This document shows, piece after piece, positions 49,711 to 58,910 of a DNA stretch of 64,000 bases. The translations under genes and the position numbers were made by a program. Below the pieces are notes generated by a model, which was not told where the DNA came from, did not search any database, and saw nothing but the letters and a program-made list of their open reading frames with translations. The number at the start of each line of letters is the position of its first letter. The stretch's first letter is position 1. Location of the stretch: the NCBI GenBank assembly GCA_020186115.1, contig WSYJ01000014.1, positions 124,001-188,000 of the forward strand. The letters are read 5' to 3'. This DNA is from Histomonas meleagridis. Taxonomy: Eukaryota > Parabasalia > Tritrichomonadida > Dientamoebidae.

Positions 49711-50277
49711 ATGCTGATTTTTTGGTGCTTGTTAATTCTTTCTATAATTATATTAATATATATGTTTTATTTCATAGCACTTTGTAGAAAAGAAATAGCT
49801 TGCGGATATTTTGAACAACAAAAAGTTGTATACAGAATTGTTTATGGAAATAAAGAAATTCTTCAAAAAGAACAAAGTCTTTATACGAAAAGAGCTAAAA
49901 GCTTATGGGGAGAAAAGAAAAATAAATGGCCTACATTTCGCATTACTTTTCCAAACAATTCCAATTATTATATTTTCGGAATCGTTGTTCCAAACTCATT
50001 TGAACTAGACCAGGATTGCCTCCAGGAACTAGGATTTAAACTAGGGATTTTACCAGAGCTCAAAGATTCTATTAGTTTTAGGACATTTTTATTAGGATTT
50101 AAGCCATCAAAATTTTATTCCTATTTTGCTAAATTTAAGTTTAATCGGTTCTACAAAAAGCATACGACTTTTGATCGTAGTGCGCCATTTGCAGAATTTA
50201 GAGATTGGAAAAGCCATAGGTTGACATTTGTAGTGCCAATAGGCATCTGTACAGGTCTTTGGGTGTGTCCCGTTTAA
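49711..50277 (+). CDS. Membrane-anchored GyrI-like protein, TEX264-like
   Basis: A 188-residue protein. Residues about 3-24 form an N-terminal membrane anchor. The rest resembles the GyrI-like domain of TEX264: a segment rich in beta strands (VVYRIVYGNKEI), then ITFPNNSNYYIFGIVVP, the acidic DQDCLQELGFKLGILPE and a final strand at HRLTFVVPI. TEX264 is an ER-phagy receptor, but the C-terminal tail with its LC3-interacting motif is absent here, so the function may differ. The assignment is by pattern and length, so moderate. An AACGGTTA element precedes the start. Confidence 0.5.
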   Translation: MLIFWCLLILSIIILIYMFYFIALCRKEIACGYFEQQKVVYRIVYGNKEILQKEQSLYTKRAKSLWGEKKNKWPTFRITFPNNSNYYIFGIVVPNSFELDQDCLQELGFKLGILPELKDSISFRTFLLGFKPSKFYSYFAKFKFNRFYKKHTTFDRSAPFAEFRDWKSHRLTFVVPIGICTGLWVCPV

Positions 50278-50551
50278 TGCAATATCTGCAAAATGTTAAA
50301 TGTAAATATGTTTTTATGTATGTGTTAAACATTTTCTTTTTTTATATATTGTAAAAAAAAAGATACTTAAGGCACAAGAAATTTATTGTATGCATTGGGT
50401 TTTCTTTTCTTTTTATTTTTTTATTTATTTTTTTTTTTTTAATTTGATAAAATGTCATTTTTCTCCCTTGATTATTCTATCAATAAAACCTATCGTCACG
50501 AAATTTATGTTACATTTACAAAAAATATCTAAAATATAACATGTATTCGAT
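50278..50551. other. Intergenic between converging genes
   Basis: T- and A-tracts around 50350 and 50410-50440. No gene seen. Confidence 0.3.
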
Positions 50552-51046
50552 TTATTCTGGTTGAACTGGTTTGAGGTGATTAACAATTGTTTGTAAAACA
50601 TTAGCAAACTCTTTAGAAACACTGTTTTCTGCATGTTCTTCGAAATTTTCTTCCGTTGAGTTTTGGATATCGTCGTTTGCCGCACACATTACTGTTTTTA
50701 TTGCTTGGTTAATAACATCAGTTGTGAGCAATTTCGACAACTTTGTTTCTCTTGGTTCTGAATGAAAAGGTTCTGAATCAACTGAAGCATTTAACATTGC
50801 GAAGTTAAAAATGGAATCAAATTCTTCTTGGTTTAATGTATCTTGTCCGGTAAATGCTAGTGGATTCTGAACTAATATCTTTTCAATAACTGCAAGTCTT
50901 TCTGATTCAAATTCCGCACGATTTTTACATCCTTGACATGTACATGAACTATCACAGTATTTACCACGTTTAAATGATGGACAATCAAGGGTCAAGCAAT
51001 TACCGGTTGTACAGCTACATTTTGTTTCCTCCTTTGCCAGTTGCAT
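50552..51046 (-). CDS. CXC (CRC, tesmin/TSO1/LIN54-type) domain protein
   Basis: A 164-residue protein with one cysteine-rich motif, TKCSCTTGNCLTLDCPSF then GKYCDSSCTCQGCKN (Cys10, 12, 17, 22, 31, 35, 37, 40). It is followed by RLAVIEKILVQNPLAF, the conserved helix of this family. LIN54/tesmin proteins use two CXC motifs to bind DNA in cell-cycle genes (MuvB/DREAM complexes). Here only one motif is present, and the usual C-x-C-F has become C-P-S-F, losing a ligand. The remainder is acidic and helical. A perfect E2F-type site, TTTCCCGCC, lies 58 nt upstream of the start. Confidence 0.85.
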   Translation of the reverse strand: MQLAKEETKCSCTTGNCLTLDCPSFKRGKYCDSSCTCQGCKNRAEFESERLAVIEKILVQNPLAFTGQDTLNQEEFDSIFNFAMLNASVDSEPFHSEPRETKLSKLLTTDVINQAIKTVMCAANDDIQNSTEENFEEHAENSVSKEFANVLQTIVNHLKPVQPE

Positions 51047-51103
51047 TGCCCTTAGCTTATATAAACCGATCTTTCAGTTATTTTTAAACGTGCGCAAATG
51101 AAA

Positions 51104-51112
51104 TTTCCCGCC
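51104..51112 (+). promoter_or_regulatory. E2F-type site TTTCCCGCC
   Basis: TTTCCCGCC matches the E2F/DP consensus and lies 58 nt upstream of the CXC gene start (the gene is on the minus strand). It is a rare GC-rich word in this AT-rich window. See finding. Confidence 0.4.
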
Positions 51113-53095
51113 GAAAAATTGTAATTCAATTTTATACAAAAGTCACTTTTTGTATGCTGAACGATTATTTTTTAGTTGTTTGAAAGATAAAATTGATTAA
51201 CAAATGATTATTATATGACAATATTTAATAGCAAAGAAATTCACTTGTGAAAGGTAGCAATTGGTGAATTAAGCTATAATCCACAGAAATTGATCAGAAA
51301 TGCAATGAATGTTTGAGACCGAAATAAACTTCAGAGTGTCCTTTTTTGAAGTGGTTCCGACCAATTATTCTCACAAAAAATAGAGAATTTAACTTAACGT
51401 TCATTCTTTTTTATTGACTTTGGAGAGCTATTAGGAAAATATTTCATTAATTTATTGAGATCATTGACAAAGCTACTGTTTAAGTCTTTAAGCTTTTTTA
51501 TTCTTTCTTTGTCTTAGCACAATATTTTCTTCCAGATTGATCCATTTCTTGTCTTCCTCATATATGAGATTGAGAAAATGGATTCAGCAGAATGTCCTAC
51601 GTGCTGCACACAGCATCAATATATTTATTATGTACTTTTCCAGAAATTCCTAATTTCGTTCTTGAAAGCTTCAAAAAGTGGATCCTTCACAATGAAGTAG
51701 ATAAACTTCACAATTGTAGCATAATAAACTACTCAAATTTTCTTCATAAAAAGTGCCATCAGGCAGTAATTTATCCAAAATTAGTTATCCTGTGTTTGAA
51801 CACTGTTTTTTTTTTACTGTCCCCCTGTAACCTAACAAAGTTAACCCTTTTAATTGCATTAATAATCTACATATATAATCATGGTTTCTTGCTTTCAGTC
51901 TTAGTGCACTGGGGGATGCATATTTCGTTTATAACAAAAAACACATTATTTAAATTAAGGTTAAAATTTTTCCTTTTTTTCTTCTTTATTTTAGAATATG
52001 ATTCTTATGGTGATATGGTTGAATTAATATCATAGTTTTATTGAGATTCTTCGCTGAGTTTTGTGTGAATATGCGAGTAAGACATATTTTCTTTCACCAA
52101 CGATTATTTATTATCCAAAAAGTTTATAACCGTAGAATAATAATAATATTATTATTAATATGTATAAAAATGATGAAATAATTTTTTGATCAAATTTCAA
52201 AATACCCAATTTATATAAATAAAAGCCATATATTTGAATAATCCGAATCTAGCTAAATAATTTTTATCATAAATTTTTTTTAGTGTGCGTACACTTAAAA
52301 AATAAAATAATTCAAATTTTCTGAAGAGACATCTCCAAGAGTTGGAACCACTCTACTTGAGGCTTAAGAGTGGCTTAAGGCAGAACAGATTCCAAAAAAT
52401 CTTTTTATTAGGTCTTTTCTAAAATTAAAAAACATTTTCAATAATCTTAATTTTGGCAATAAATTATTTCACATGGGCTTAAAGACAAGCTGTTTTATGT
52501 CATTAATGAACTTCCTTATTAAAAGTGTATGACCATATTAAATTGTTTGTAATCTCATAAAAAATCAAACAAAATTTTTTAAAAAAATACTTTGAATAAT
52601 CAAAGTATGATTATTTTCATGATTGTAAAAAGAATTTTTTAGTGTTTTTATTTAGGGCAAAAATAGATCAATATGGGCAGAGTGTCACTTTTAGAACAGG
52701 ACAAGATTTAAAACTAAAAAAGAACGTTTACCCAAGATTGAATTCAAAAGAAGACCGTTTGCCCAGCACCATGAAAACAAAAATTAACCGTTGAAGAAAT
52801 TTAATATTCAACGAGGTTTAATCGTCATTGATAAACAATTCAAAAAAAGCTATCAATCATTTTTTTTTTGGAATCACAACAAAAATCCCAGAAAAATAAA
52901 ATGAATTTTTAACGCTTTAGGGTTTCAAGGAGTTTGAGCATTTTTTCTAATGTTTACATATAAAAAATATGTGCCTCTTTGGGCAGAGATCTGCCCAAGA
53001 TGAAAACCCTAATTTTTATGAAACATATTATGCTTAGTGAAACTATTTCATGTTTTACTGAAAATGAAGTCTCCTTAATTAAGCTAAAAGTGCCT
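51113..53095. other. Long intergenic region, about 2 kb
   Basis: AT-rich. An ATG-initiated frame of 147 codons (51592-52035), with a hydrophobic C-terminal half, is present but matches nothing known to me; I leave it out. A perfect 9-bp inverted repeat with a 2-nt loop, TTGGGCAGAGATCTGCCCAA, lies at 52979-52998, and a related GGGCAGAG at 52675. No RNA gene was recognised. Confidence 0.4.
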
Positions 53096-54919
53096 TTAAC
53101 TTGCTTTGAAATTGTGATGATTTTCTAAAAGTAATTTTATGACTCCTATATTATTATTTTCGACTGCTATATGAAGTGCTGTTTTAAATTATTAAAACAT
53201 ATTATAAATTATTAAAACATATTCCAAATTATTCAAATGAATATTTTTTGCATTAACATCAATTCCTTCTTTATCTAAAAGTAATTTTACTATTTCTATA
53301 TTATTATTTTTAACTGCTATATGAAGTGCTGTTTCAAATTATTAAAACATATTTTAAATTATTAAAACATATTCCAAATTATTAAAACATATTTTAAATT
53401 ATTAAAACATATTCCAAATTATTCAAATGAATAGTTTTTGCATTAACATTAATTCCTTCTTTATCTAAAAGTAATTTTACTATTTCTATATTATTATTTT
53501 TAACTGCGATATGAAGTGCTGTTTAAAATTATTAAAACATATTTTAAATTATTAAAACATATATAAAATTATTAAAACAAATTAAAAATTATTAAAACAT
53601 ATTCCAAATTATTCAAATGAATAGTTTTTGCATTAACATCAATTCCTTCTTTATCTAAAAGTAATTTTACTATTTCTATATTATTATTTTTAACTGCTAT
53701 ATGAAGTGCTGTTTCAAATTATTAAAACATATTTCAAATTATTAAAACATATTTTAAATTATTCATATGAATATTTTTTGCATTAACATCAATTCCTTTA
53801 TTTAAAAGTAATTTTACTATTTCTATATTTCCTGATTCAACTGAATGGAATAAAATTGTATTTGGGATTTGTTGATTTTCTATTATTCTTTCCATTAGAA
53901 ATGTATTTCCATTTCTTGCAATTTCCTTGATGATATAATCGGTTATTTCCGTTGTTTCTTGTTCTAAAAATGAAAAAATTATATAATTATTAAATATTAA
54001 ACAAATTTTTTTAAAATATGCAATGTCTTTTTCAGATTTACCGCAATTTAAATTAGGCGATTGTTTATTGGATTTTGTTATAATTTCTCCATTTTTCTTT
54101 TCATAAATGTATTTAAATATATCATTTCGTTGGAATTCAATTGCTGCTTCATATGCTTCTTCAAATGATGAATGATTTTGTTCACATAAATGAATGATTT
54201 CTATATTTCCACCTGCAATTGCATATTTACCTGTGTTATTTACATTTGAATTATTCATAAGTAAATATTTAAAACATTTAATAGATCCAAAAAATGCTGC
54301 ATAATCAATTAATGATACATTTTCTGCATTAATAAATGAACATCTTTCATAAAGTGATGGTTCAATTATTTGATTAAAATCGAAATTTGTTTGTGATGAT
54401 ATTTCTTGAAGTTTTTCTACTTCATCGTTTCTAATTATCTTCGCAATTTCATTTGGATTAACACTTTCTTTGATTAATTTCTTGTTAATTTGGATTATGT
54501 CCTTCTTCATTTAAATTCTTCAGGTTAGAAAAATCATTATTTATAACCAATTCACAATTTTTCTTATTGTATTTTACAGGATCTATTTCGAATAATCCTT
54601 GTTCGATTATCTTTTGAATAAGAAAATATGATTCTTGTGTTTTCATTTGCAATAAATGTTGATTAAATACATGAATTAGGCTTGTTGTATTTTTATTAGT
54701 TTTTTCTTCTTCCAAATTTAACATCAATAAATATTTAAAGATTGGGAAATTAACTTTTACTCGGGAAACAAATGCTGAATATATTAACCTAGAAACAAGA
54801 AGGTTAAACGTGTATGGTCGATTGTAAGTAAATAATTCTATTGTTGATTGAATTGACGATTTAATATTTTCTTCGTTGAGATTAAGGATGATTGATTGCA
54901 ATGATTTTGACACCTCCAT
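53096..54919 (-). pseudogene. DUF3447-ankyrin gene with a frameshift
   Basis: The N-terminal helical domain (MEVSKSLQSIILNLNEENIKSSIQ..., 54919 down to about 54485) and the DUF3447 domain (KKLIKESVNPNEIAKIIRNDEVEKLQEISSQTNFDFNQ...) are in different frames, with the change near 54490-54510. DUF3447 contains SLYERCSF, DYAAFFGSIKCFKYLLMNN and GNIEIIHLC. Five ankyrin modules follow, with anchor Thr codons at plus-strand 53857, 53710, 53520, 53330 and 53180; all are open, and the last ends with a stop at 53096. Spacers here are built from 20-nt units. Apart from the single frameshift the coding content looks maintained, so an assembly error or an intron at the junction is possible. Confidence 0.6.
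53180..53860 (-). repeat. Ankyrin modules with spacers built of 20-nt units
   Basis: Anchor steps are 147, 190, 190 and 150 nt; the 147 step reflects a module one codon shorter. The spacers are runs of a 20-nt unit, AATATGTTTTAATAATTTGA and variants on the coding strand, with two units in the short and four in the long steps. The ending TTTAATAATTTGAAACAG joins directly to the next ankyrin module. Confidence 0.75.
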
Positions 54920-55412
54920 AAAAATGAAAATCCTGCCACTTTTTTCAAATGTAACTAACGATACCGATTGAATTCATTCAAAAAGTGTACAGTTTGAACG
55001 TCTTTTTTAAGTTTTCAAATCCGAGGCCACAAGAAACAAATGATTTACTCACAGATTCATATTTTAAAATATTTTAAAGCAGTCGAATGCAAAAACAAGA
55101 TTATTTGTTGATTGAATTCACCATAATACCTACAAAACATTTTTTTTTTGATTATTTTAACTTATTCAATCTCCTCTTCGACCGTTCCAAAAGGATCTTC
55201 GAGCTGTCGATCAATCAGCTTCACGATTAAAGGCTATAATTCCTTCCCTGGTTTGACTTTGCAAATGTACACTTCCCATAGATCTTTGAGTTGTTCCATC
55301 GACATTTCGAATCCAATCAATTCTTTTCAAGTTATTAATCAGATTTTATTATTTCTTTCATAAAATTCTTTTTTTTATAAACACAGCGTAAGATATAAAC
55401 ACAAAAGATTGT
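54920..55412. other. Intergenic, no gene seen
   Basis: AT-rich spacer. The frame at 55148-55363 is not accepted. Confidence 0.3.
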
Positions 55413-57788
55413 TTATTTTAAAAACAATAAATCCATTGCATTTTGTGCTATTGGTTGATTTTTCCTATTCATACAACCAATCAATTGGTTATATTGCACG
55501 TTTGCCTTTTTGATACCTTTTTCCAATACTTTTAATATTTTATTTTGTATAGTTCCAATGAAGCCGAATGATTTTCTTCTTTGTTTCGAATTCCCGATTT
55601 CGTCTTCTTTTGCGATTTTTTCGACCATTTTTGCGAATTCGAAGAATGATATTGGGTTAAATCTTTTATACACTTCGATCATTTTACCATTTGACTTATG
55701 TAATTTCACCAATTCGAAGAACTTCTTTGGATAACCAATTGCAGCGCATGTGAATACTTTCCAAACCGAATGAACTATTTCTTCATTGTTATCATTTAAA
55801 TATTTATTTAAAGGTTCGATTAATGGTACTAAGTTCAAAACATTCTTCAAAGAAGTTTTATACTTTAGAAGTGACGCGAAAGATATTAATACATTTGGAT
55901 CAATGTTACCTAACGATATTTCATTTGCAGTGTTTAATATCATTTGATGAATATGACGTTCGACTTCGGGGTTTTCGATTTGATATTTCTTGACGAATTT
56001 GGAGATATATGGTAACAATGAAATGAAATTATTCTGTAATGAAAACATATAAAATGGTGATAACCAACTAAAGTCTTCTAATCGTTCTGCTTGGAAATAT
56101 TTTAATAATGTTTTAATGAATGCTATGAAGTTCGGATTAAATGTACTAAACTTTGGTGACTTAGCAAAAAATGTGAATTCTTCTAAAAACCAAATGTTCA
56201 TTGACTTGGAATTATAAATGATATAAACTAAAGCATTAAAATGTGTCGGCGATTTGGAACTTAAAATGTTTAAATATCGAAACATGTCTTGATTACAACA
56301 TGATAATAATCGCTTAATATATGGACATGGAATAACTAAAAGTAATCGAAATAATGACGATGCTAAGTCAGTGGTGTTCGATTCTAATAACATTAATGAG
56401 ATGTTCTTATCAAACCCTTTTAAATAATCCCATAACTCTCCTTGTGTTGATGCTAAATAACACCCAATGTTAGAAGAGATTTGTAAACATGAAATAAATG
56501 TCTTAGCAATGATAGTTAAGTAATGATGATGTAAAAGGATCTTTTGGAATTCATTTAAATCTTTGGCATGTTCTGATGAACTAAAATTCGAGGGCTTAAC
56601 TACAACATATGAATTATGTGTATACATCGATACAATGACTGTAATGTAATAAAACATTCGTAAGTTATTTGATAATATTGTCATGAATTCTTTAGTGGAT
56701 GTTAATAATAAGTTCTCGACAACAAGAAAACATTGATAATTTAAATAGGGGGAACGTGACACAAATACATTTTCTAAATAAATAACAAACTCTGGATTAC
56801 CTGGATCAAAATCAATAAATATTTTATCAGGAATATTAAACGCTTGTTTGGTCTTCATAATGATATCAAAGTTATTGATTGGATCTTCACTACCATAATC
56901 ACATAAGTCTTGGATTACGTCAGTTGGTGTTTGAGTGAGATGATCAAATGTAACTTTTTCATTAAATTTAAAAACAGGCCCATAATTAGGCTCTTTGTTG
57001 GATTCATTGTCATTGTCAATTAATGCTTTAAGTTGATCAATTGAGGAAGGACATGAATTATTTTGTCCAAAAAGTGCTGTTTGATCGTTTGCGGGTTTGA
57101 ATGGTTTATGCGGTTTTAACGTTGGCGGATTAAACGGTTTCGAGGGCTTAACGGGCTGTGGCTGTATAAATTCTTTCATAGAGTCAGGATGATTAGGAAG
57201 ATGATTGGATGATGTACTTACCGAATTATACCACGTTAAGCTTGATTGCTTAAAGTCTTCAAACTTGTCATAACATTCTGGGACTGGCGGATGTGTTATC
57301 AATTGTGAATTCCACTTCGGATTTGGATCAATTATGGTACTAATGGGTGCTTCAAAACGACCTCCTAATAATGCAGGAAGAGATGCTTTTGATACAAAAC
57401 GTGTGCCTGAGATACAAACATCAGTTAAATAAGAAAGATTTTCTGGTGGCACATTAACACGTGCTTTATATTCAGGAATTTTCACTAACAGTGGAGGGTT
57501 TGGTGGTTTATATAGTAGAGCTGAAACTGGGATTGGTAGAAGTGAATGTTTGTATAAATTTGAAGAAGAATTTTCATAGACAACAAATGCAAGCGTATAT
57601 TTTTCATATGAAATAAAAAATCTTGGATTTGGGATTTTAATTCCTTTAATTGGAGTTTTCGATGTTCTGTGATAAAATTGATTCATATAATATCCGTTTG
57701 TTCCTACAATCATTTGTTGGTGACTATTTTTATCATTAATTGCTTCATCTATTTTCGTGTCAGCAATGTCAAATCCCTGGATAAACAT
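55413..57788 (-). CDS. Large helical protein with a proline-rich segment, function unknown
   Basis: About 791 residues. The N-terminal 200 residues are mixed with several Pro-rich strands; residues about 210-240 form a Pro/Lys-rich stretch (KPSKPFNPPTLKPHKPFKP). From about 290 onward it is a helical, probably HEAT/ARM-like solenoid ending in a lysine- and arginine-rich segment. No membrane segment or catalytic motif is visible, and I do not recognise the family. The frame starts at a TTG (57806), so I use the ATG at 57788 (MFIQGFDIADTKIDEAI). The long intact frame in AT-rich DNA argues strongly for a real gene. Confidence 0.75.
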   Translation of the reverse strand: MFIQGFDIADTKIDEAINDKNSHQQMIVGTNGYYMNQFYHRTSKTPIKGIKIPNPRFFISYEKYTLAFVVYENSSSNLYKHSLLPIPVSALLYKPPNPPLLVKIPEYKARVNVPPENLSYLTDVCISGTRFVSKASLPALLGGRFEAPISTIIDPNPKWNSQLITHPPVPECYDKFEDFKQSSLTWYNSVSTSSNHLPNHPDSMKEFIQPQPVKPSKPFNPPTLKPHKPFKPANDQTALFGQNNSCPSSIDQLKALIDNDNESNKEPNYGPVFKFNEKVTFDHLTQTPTDVIQDLCDYGSEDPINNFDIIMKTKQAFNIPDKIFIDFDPGNPEFVIYLENVFVSRSPYLNYQCFLVVENLLLTSTKEFMTILSNNLRMFYYITVIVSMYTHNSYVVVKPSNFSSSEHAKDLNEFQKILLHHHYLTIIAKTFISCLQISSNIGCYLASTQGELWDYLKGFDKNISLMLLESNTTDLASSLFRLLLVIPCPYIKRLLSCCNQDMFRYLNILSSKSPTHFNALVYIIYNSKSMNIWFLEEFTFFAKSPKFSTFNPNFIAFIKTLLKYFQAERLEDFSWLSPFYMFSLQNNFISLLPYISKFVKKYQIENPEVERHIHQMILNTANEISLGNIDPNVLISFASLLKYKTSLKNVLNLVPLIEPLNKYLNDNNEEIVHSVWKVFTCAAIGYPKKFFELVKLHKSNGKMIEVYKRFNPISFFEFAKMVEKIAKEDEIGNSKQRRKSFGFIGTIQNKILKVLEKGIKKANVQYNQLIGCMNRKNQPIAQNAMDLLFLK

Positions 57789-58125
57789 TTTTTCTGCTTC
57801 AAACAAGCCCAGTAAAATAAAAAGATTAATTTGTCAAACCGTCACCTTGTGGAAAAGGTGAAATGAAAAAATTCAAACTACAGTCGTGGTCTATCTACAG
57901 TTCTTCTAAAATGACTTTTAACGAATCAATCTTAAAGCATTTTAGCAGATTTTATTAACAAACGATGCCTTTCTTTATAAGTGAAGTTTCAATCTTAAAT
58001 TATCTCAAACGTCAACCTCCCTAAAATAAAATAAAAAAATAAAACAATAAAAAATAATGAACATTGCATAAGGAAAATAATGATTTTCTTATGTTGGAAA
58101 AAACCAAAAATATGAAATTGACTTT
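57789..58125. other. Intergenic, no gene seen
   Basis: Spacer between two minus-strand genes; an A-rich tract lies near 58025-58050. No feature was recognised. Confidence 0.3.
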
Positions 58126-58605
58126 TTACTCATTTGGAATTGAAATTTCACCAGAAGTGATCTTCTTTTGGATTGCTTTGGCGTTCTGTCCTTCACATTG
58201 TGCACCCATGGCTTGACATGTGCCAAGAACTTCTTTAACTGTTCCTGCAAGTGTCTTTGACATTGATTTATGCCTCATTTGACGAGCAATGTCTATGACA
58301 TTATCAAGTGTAAGGCTTCCTGTGTGTTTAACATTCTTTGTCTTCTTACGATCACGATGTGGTTCTTGAAGAGCATGGATGATAAGAGTAGATGTAGATG
58401 GAACAACAGAGATTGTTGCTTGACGATCTACAATTGTGATTTGAACTGTGCAACGATATCCCTTGTATTCTTCTGTGGCTTTTGCAACTTGTTGACCAAC
58501 TTGACCAGAGTTAACACCAAGTGGACCTAGACGTGGAGCAAGCTTTGCTGTGACACCAGATTCACCGCCCCAAACACGAACGCGAATGACAACTTCTTGT
58601 GACAT
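58126..58605 (-). CDS. RPL12: Ribosomal protein uL11 (eukaryotic L12)
   Basis: A 159-residue cytosolic large-subunit ribosomal protein of eukaryotic type. VVIRVRVWGGESGVTAKLAPRLGPLGVNSGQVGQQVAKAT is the conserved N-terminal domain, and the C-terminal rRNA-binding domain is KNVKHTGSLTLDNVIDIARQMR...GTVKEVLGTCQAMGAQCEG. It forms the base of the ribosomal stalk. Length and motifs are complete. Codon usage is markedly G/C-ending and uniform, as expected of a highly expressed gene. Two ACGGTTT words lie upstream (58630 and 58651 on the plus strand). Confidence 0.97.
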   Translation of the reverse strand: MSQEVVIRVRVWGGESGVTAKLAPRLGPLGVNSGQVGQQVAKATEEYKGYRCTVQITIVDRQATISVVPSTSTLIIHALQEPHRDRKKTKNVKHTGSLTLDNVIDIARQMRHKSMSKTLAGTVKEVLGTCQAMGAQCEGQNAKAIQKKITSGEISIPNE

Positions 58606-58738
58606 CCGATTTCAGAAAGGCAAGACCACACGGTTTGAAACAAGAAATAAACGGTTTCGGGTACCTTGTTTTTTTATGATGGAAAGAGAAACCATTTTAT
58701 GTGAATCTTGAATAGTTATATATCAATAACAAATTATT

Positions 58739-58870
58739 ACTTCTTGAACAAAATGGAATTGTCATTAATTCCAAAAAAATAAATATAAAACAAAAAAATA
58801 TTTTAAATTACATATATGAAATTTTACTTAATAATTTAATAATTTCTAAAAATAATATTTGGAAATTGGT
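58739..58870 (+). pseudogene. Ankyrin module end and spacer joined to a glycosidase fragment
   Basis: LLLEQNGIVINSK (58738-58776) is the end of an ankyrin module. It is followed by a spacer-like stretch ending in ATAATATTTGGAAATTGG, close to the conserved spacer of the arrays. The next sequence is glycosidase-like instead of a new ankyrin module, so a recombination joined two unrelated genes. Confidence 0.5.
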
Positions 58871-58910
58871 TACACAACTTTTATGTGTAGGTATTTCATG
58901 GGGCCAAATC

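Noticed and set aside
51592-52035. 147-codon ATG-initiated frame
   Set aside because: No recognisable domain, strongly AT-driven hydrophobic C terminus, and no promoter element. It could be a decayed gene, but support is too weak.
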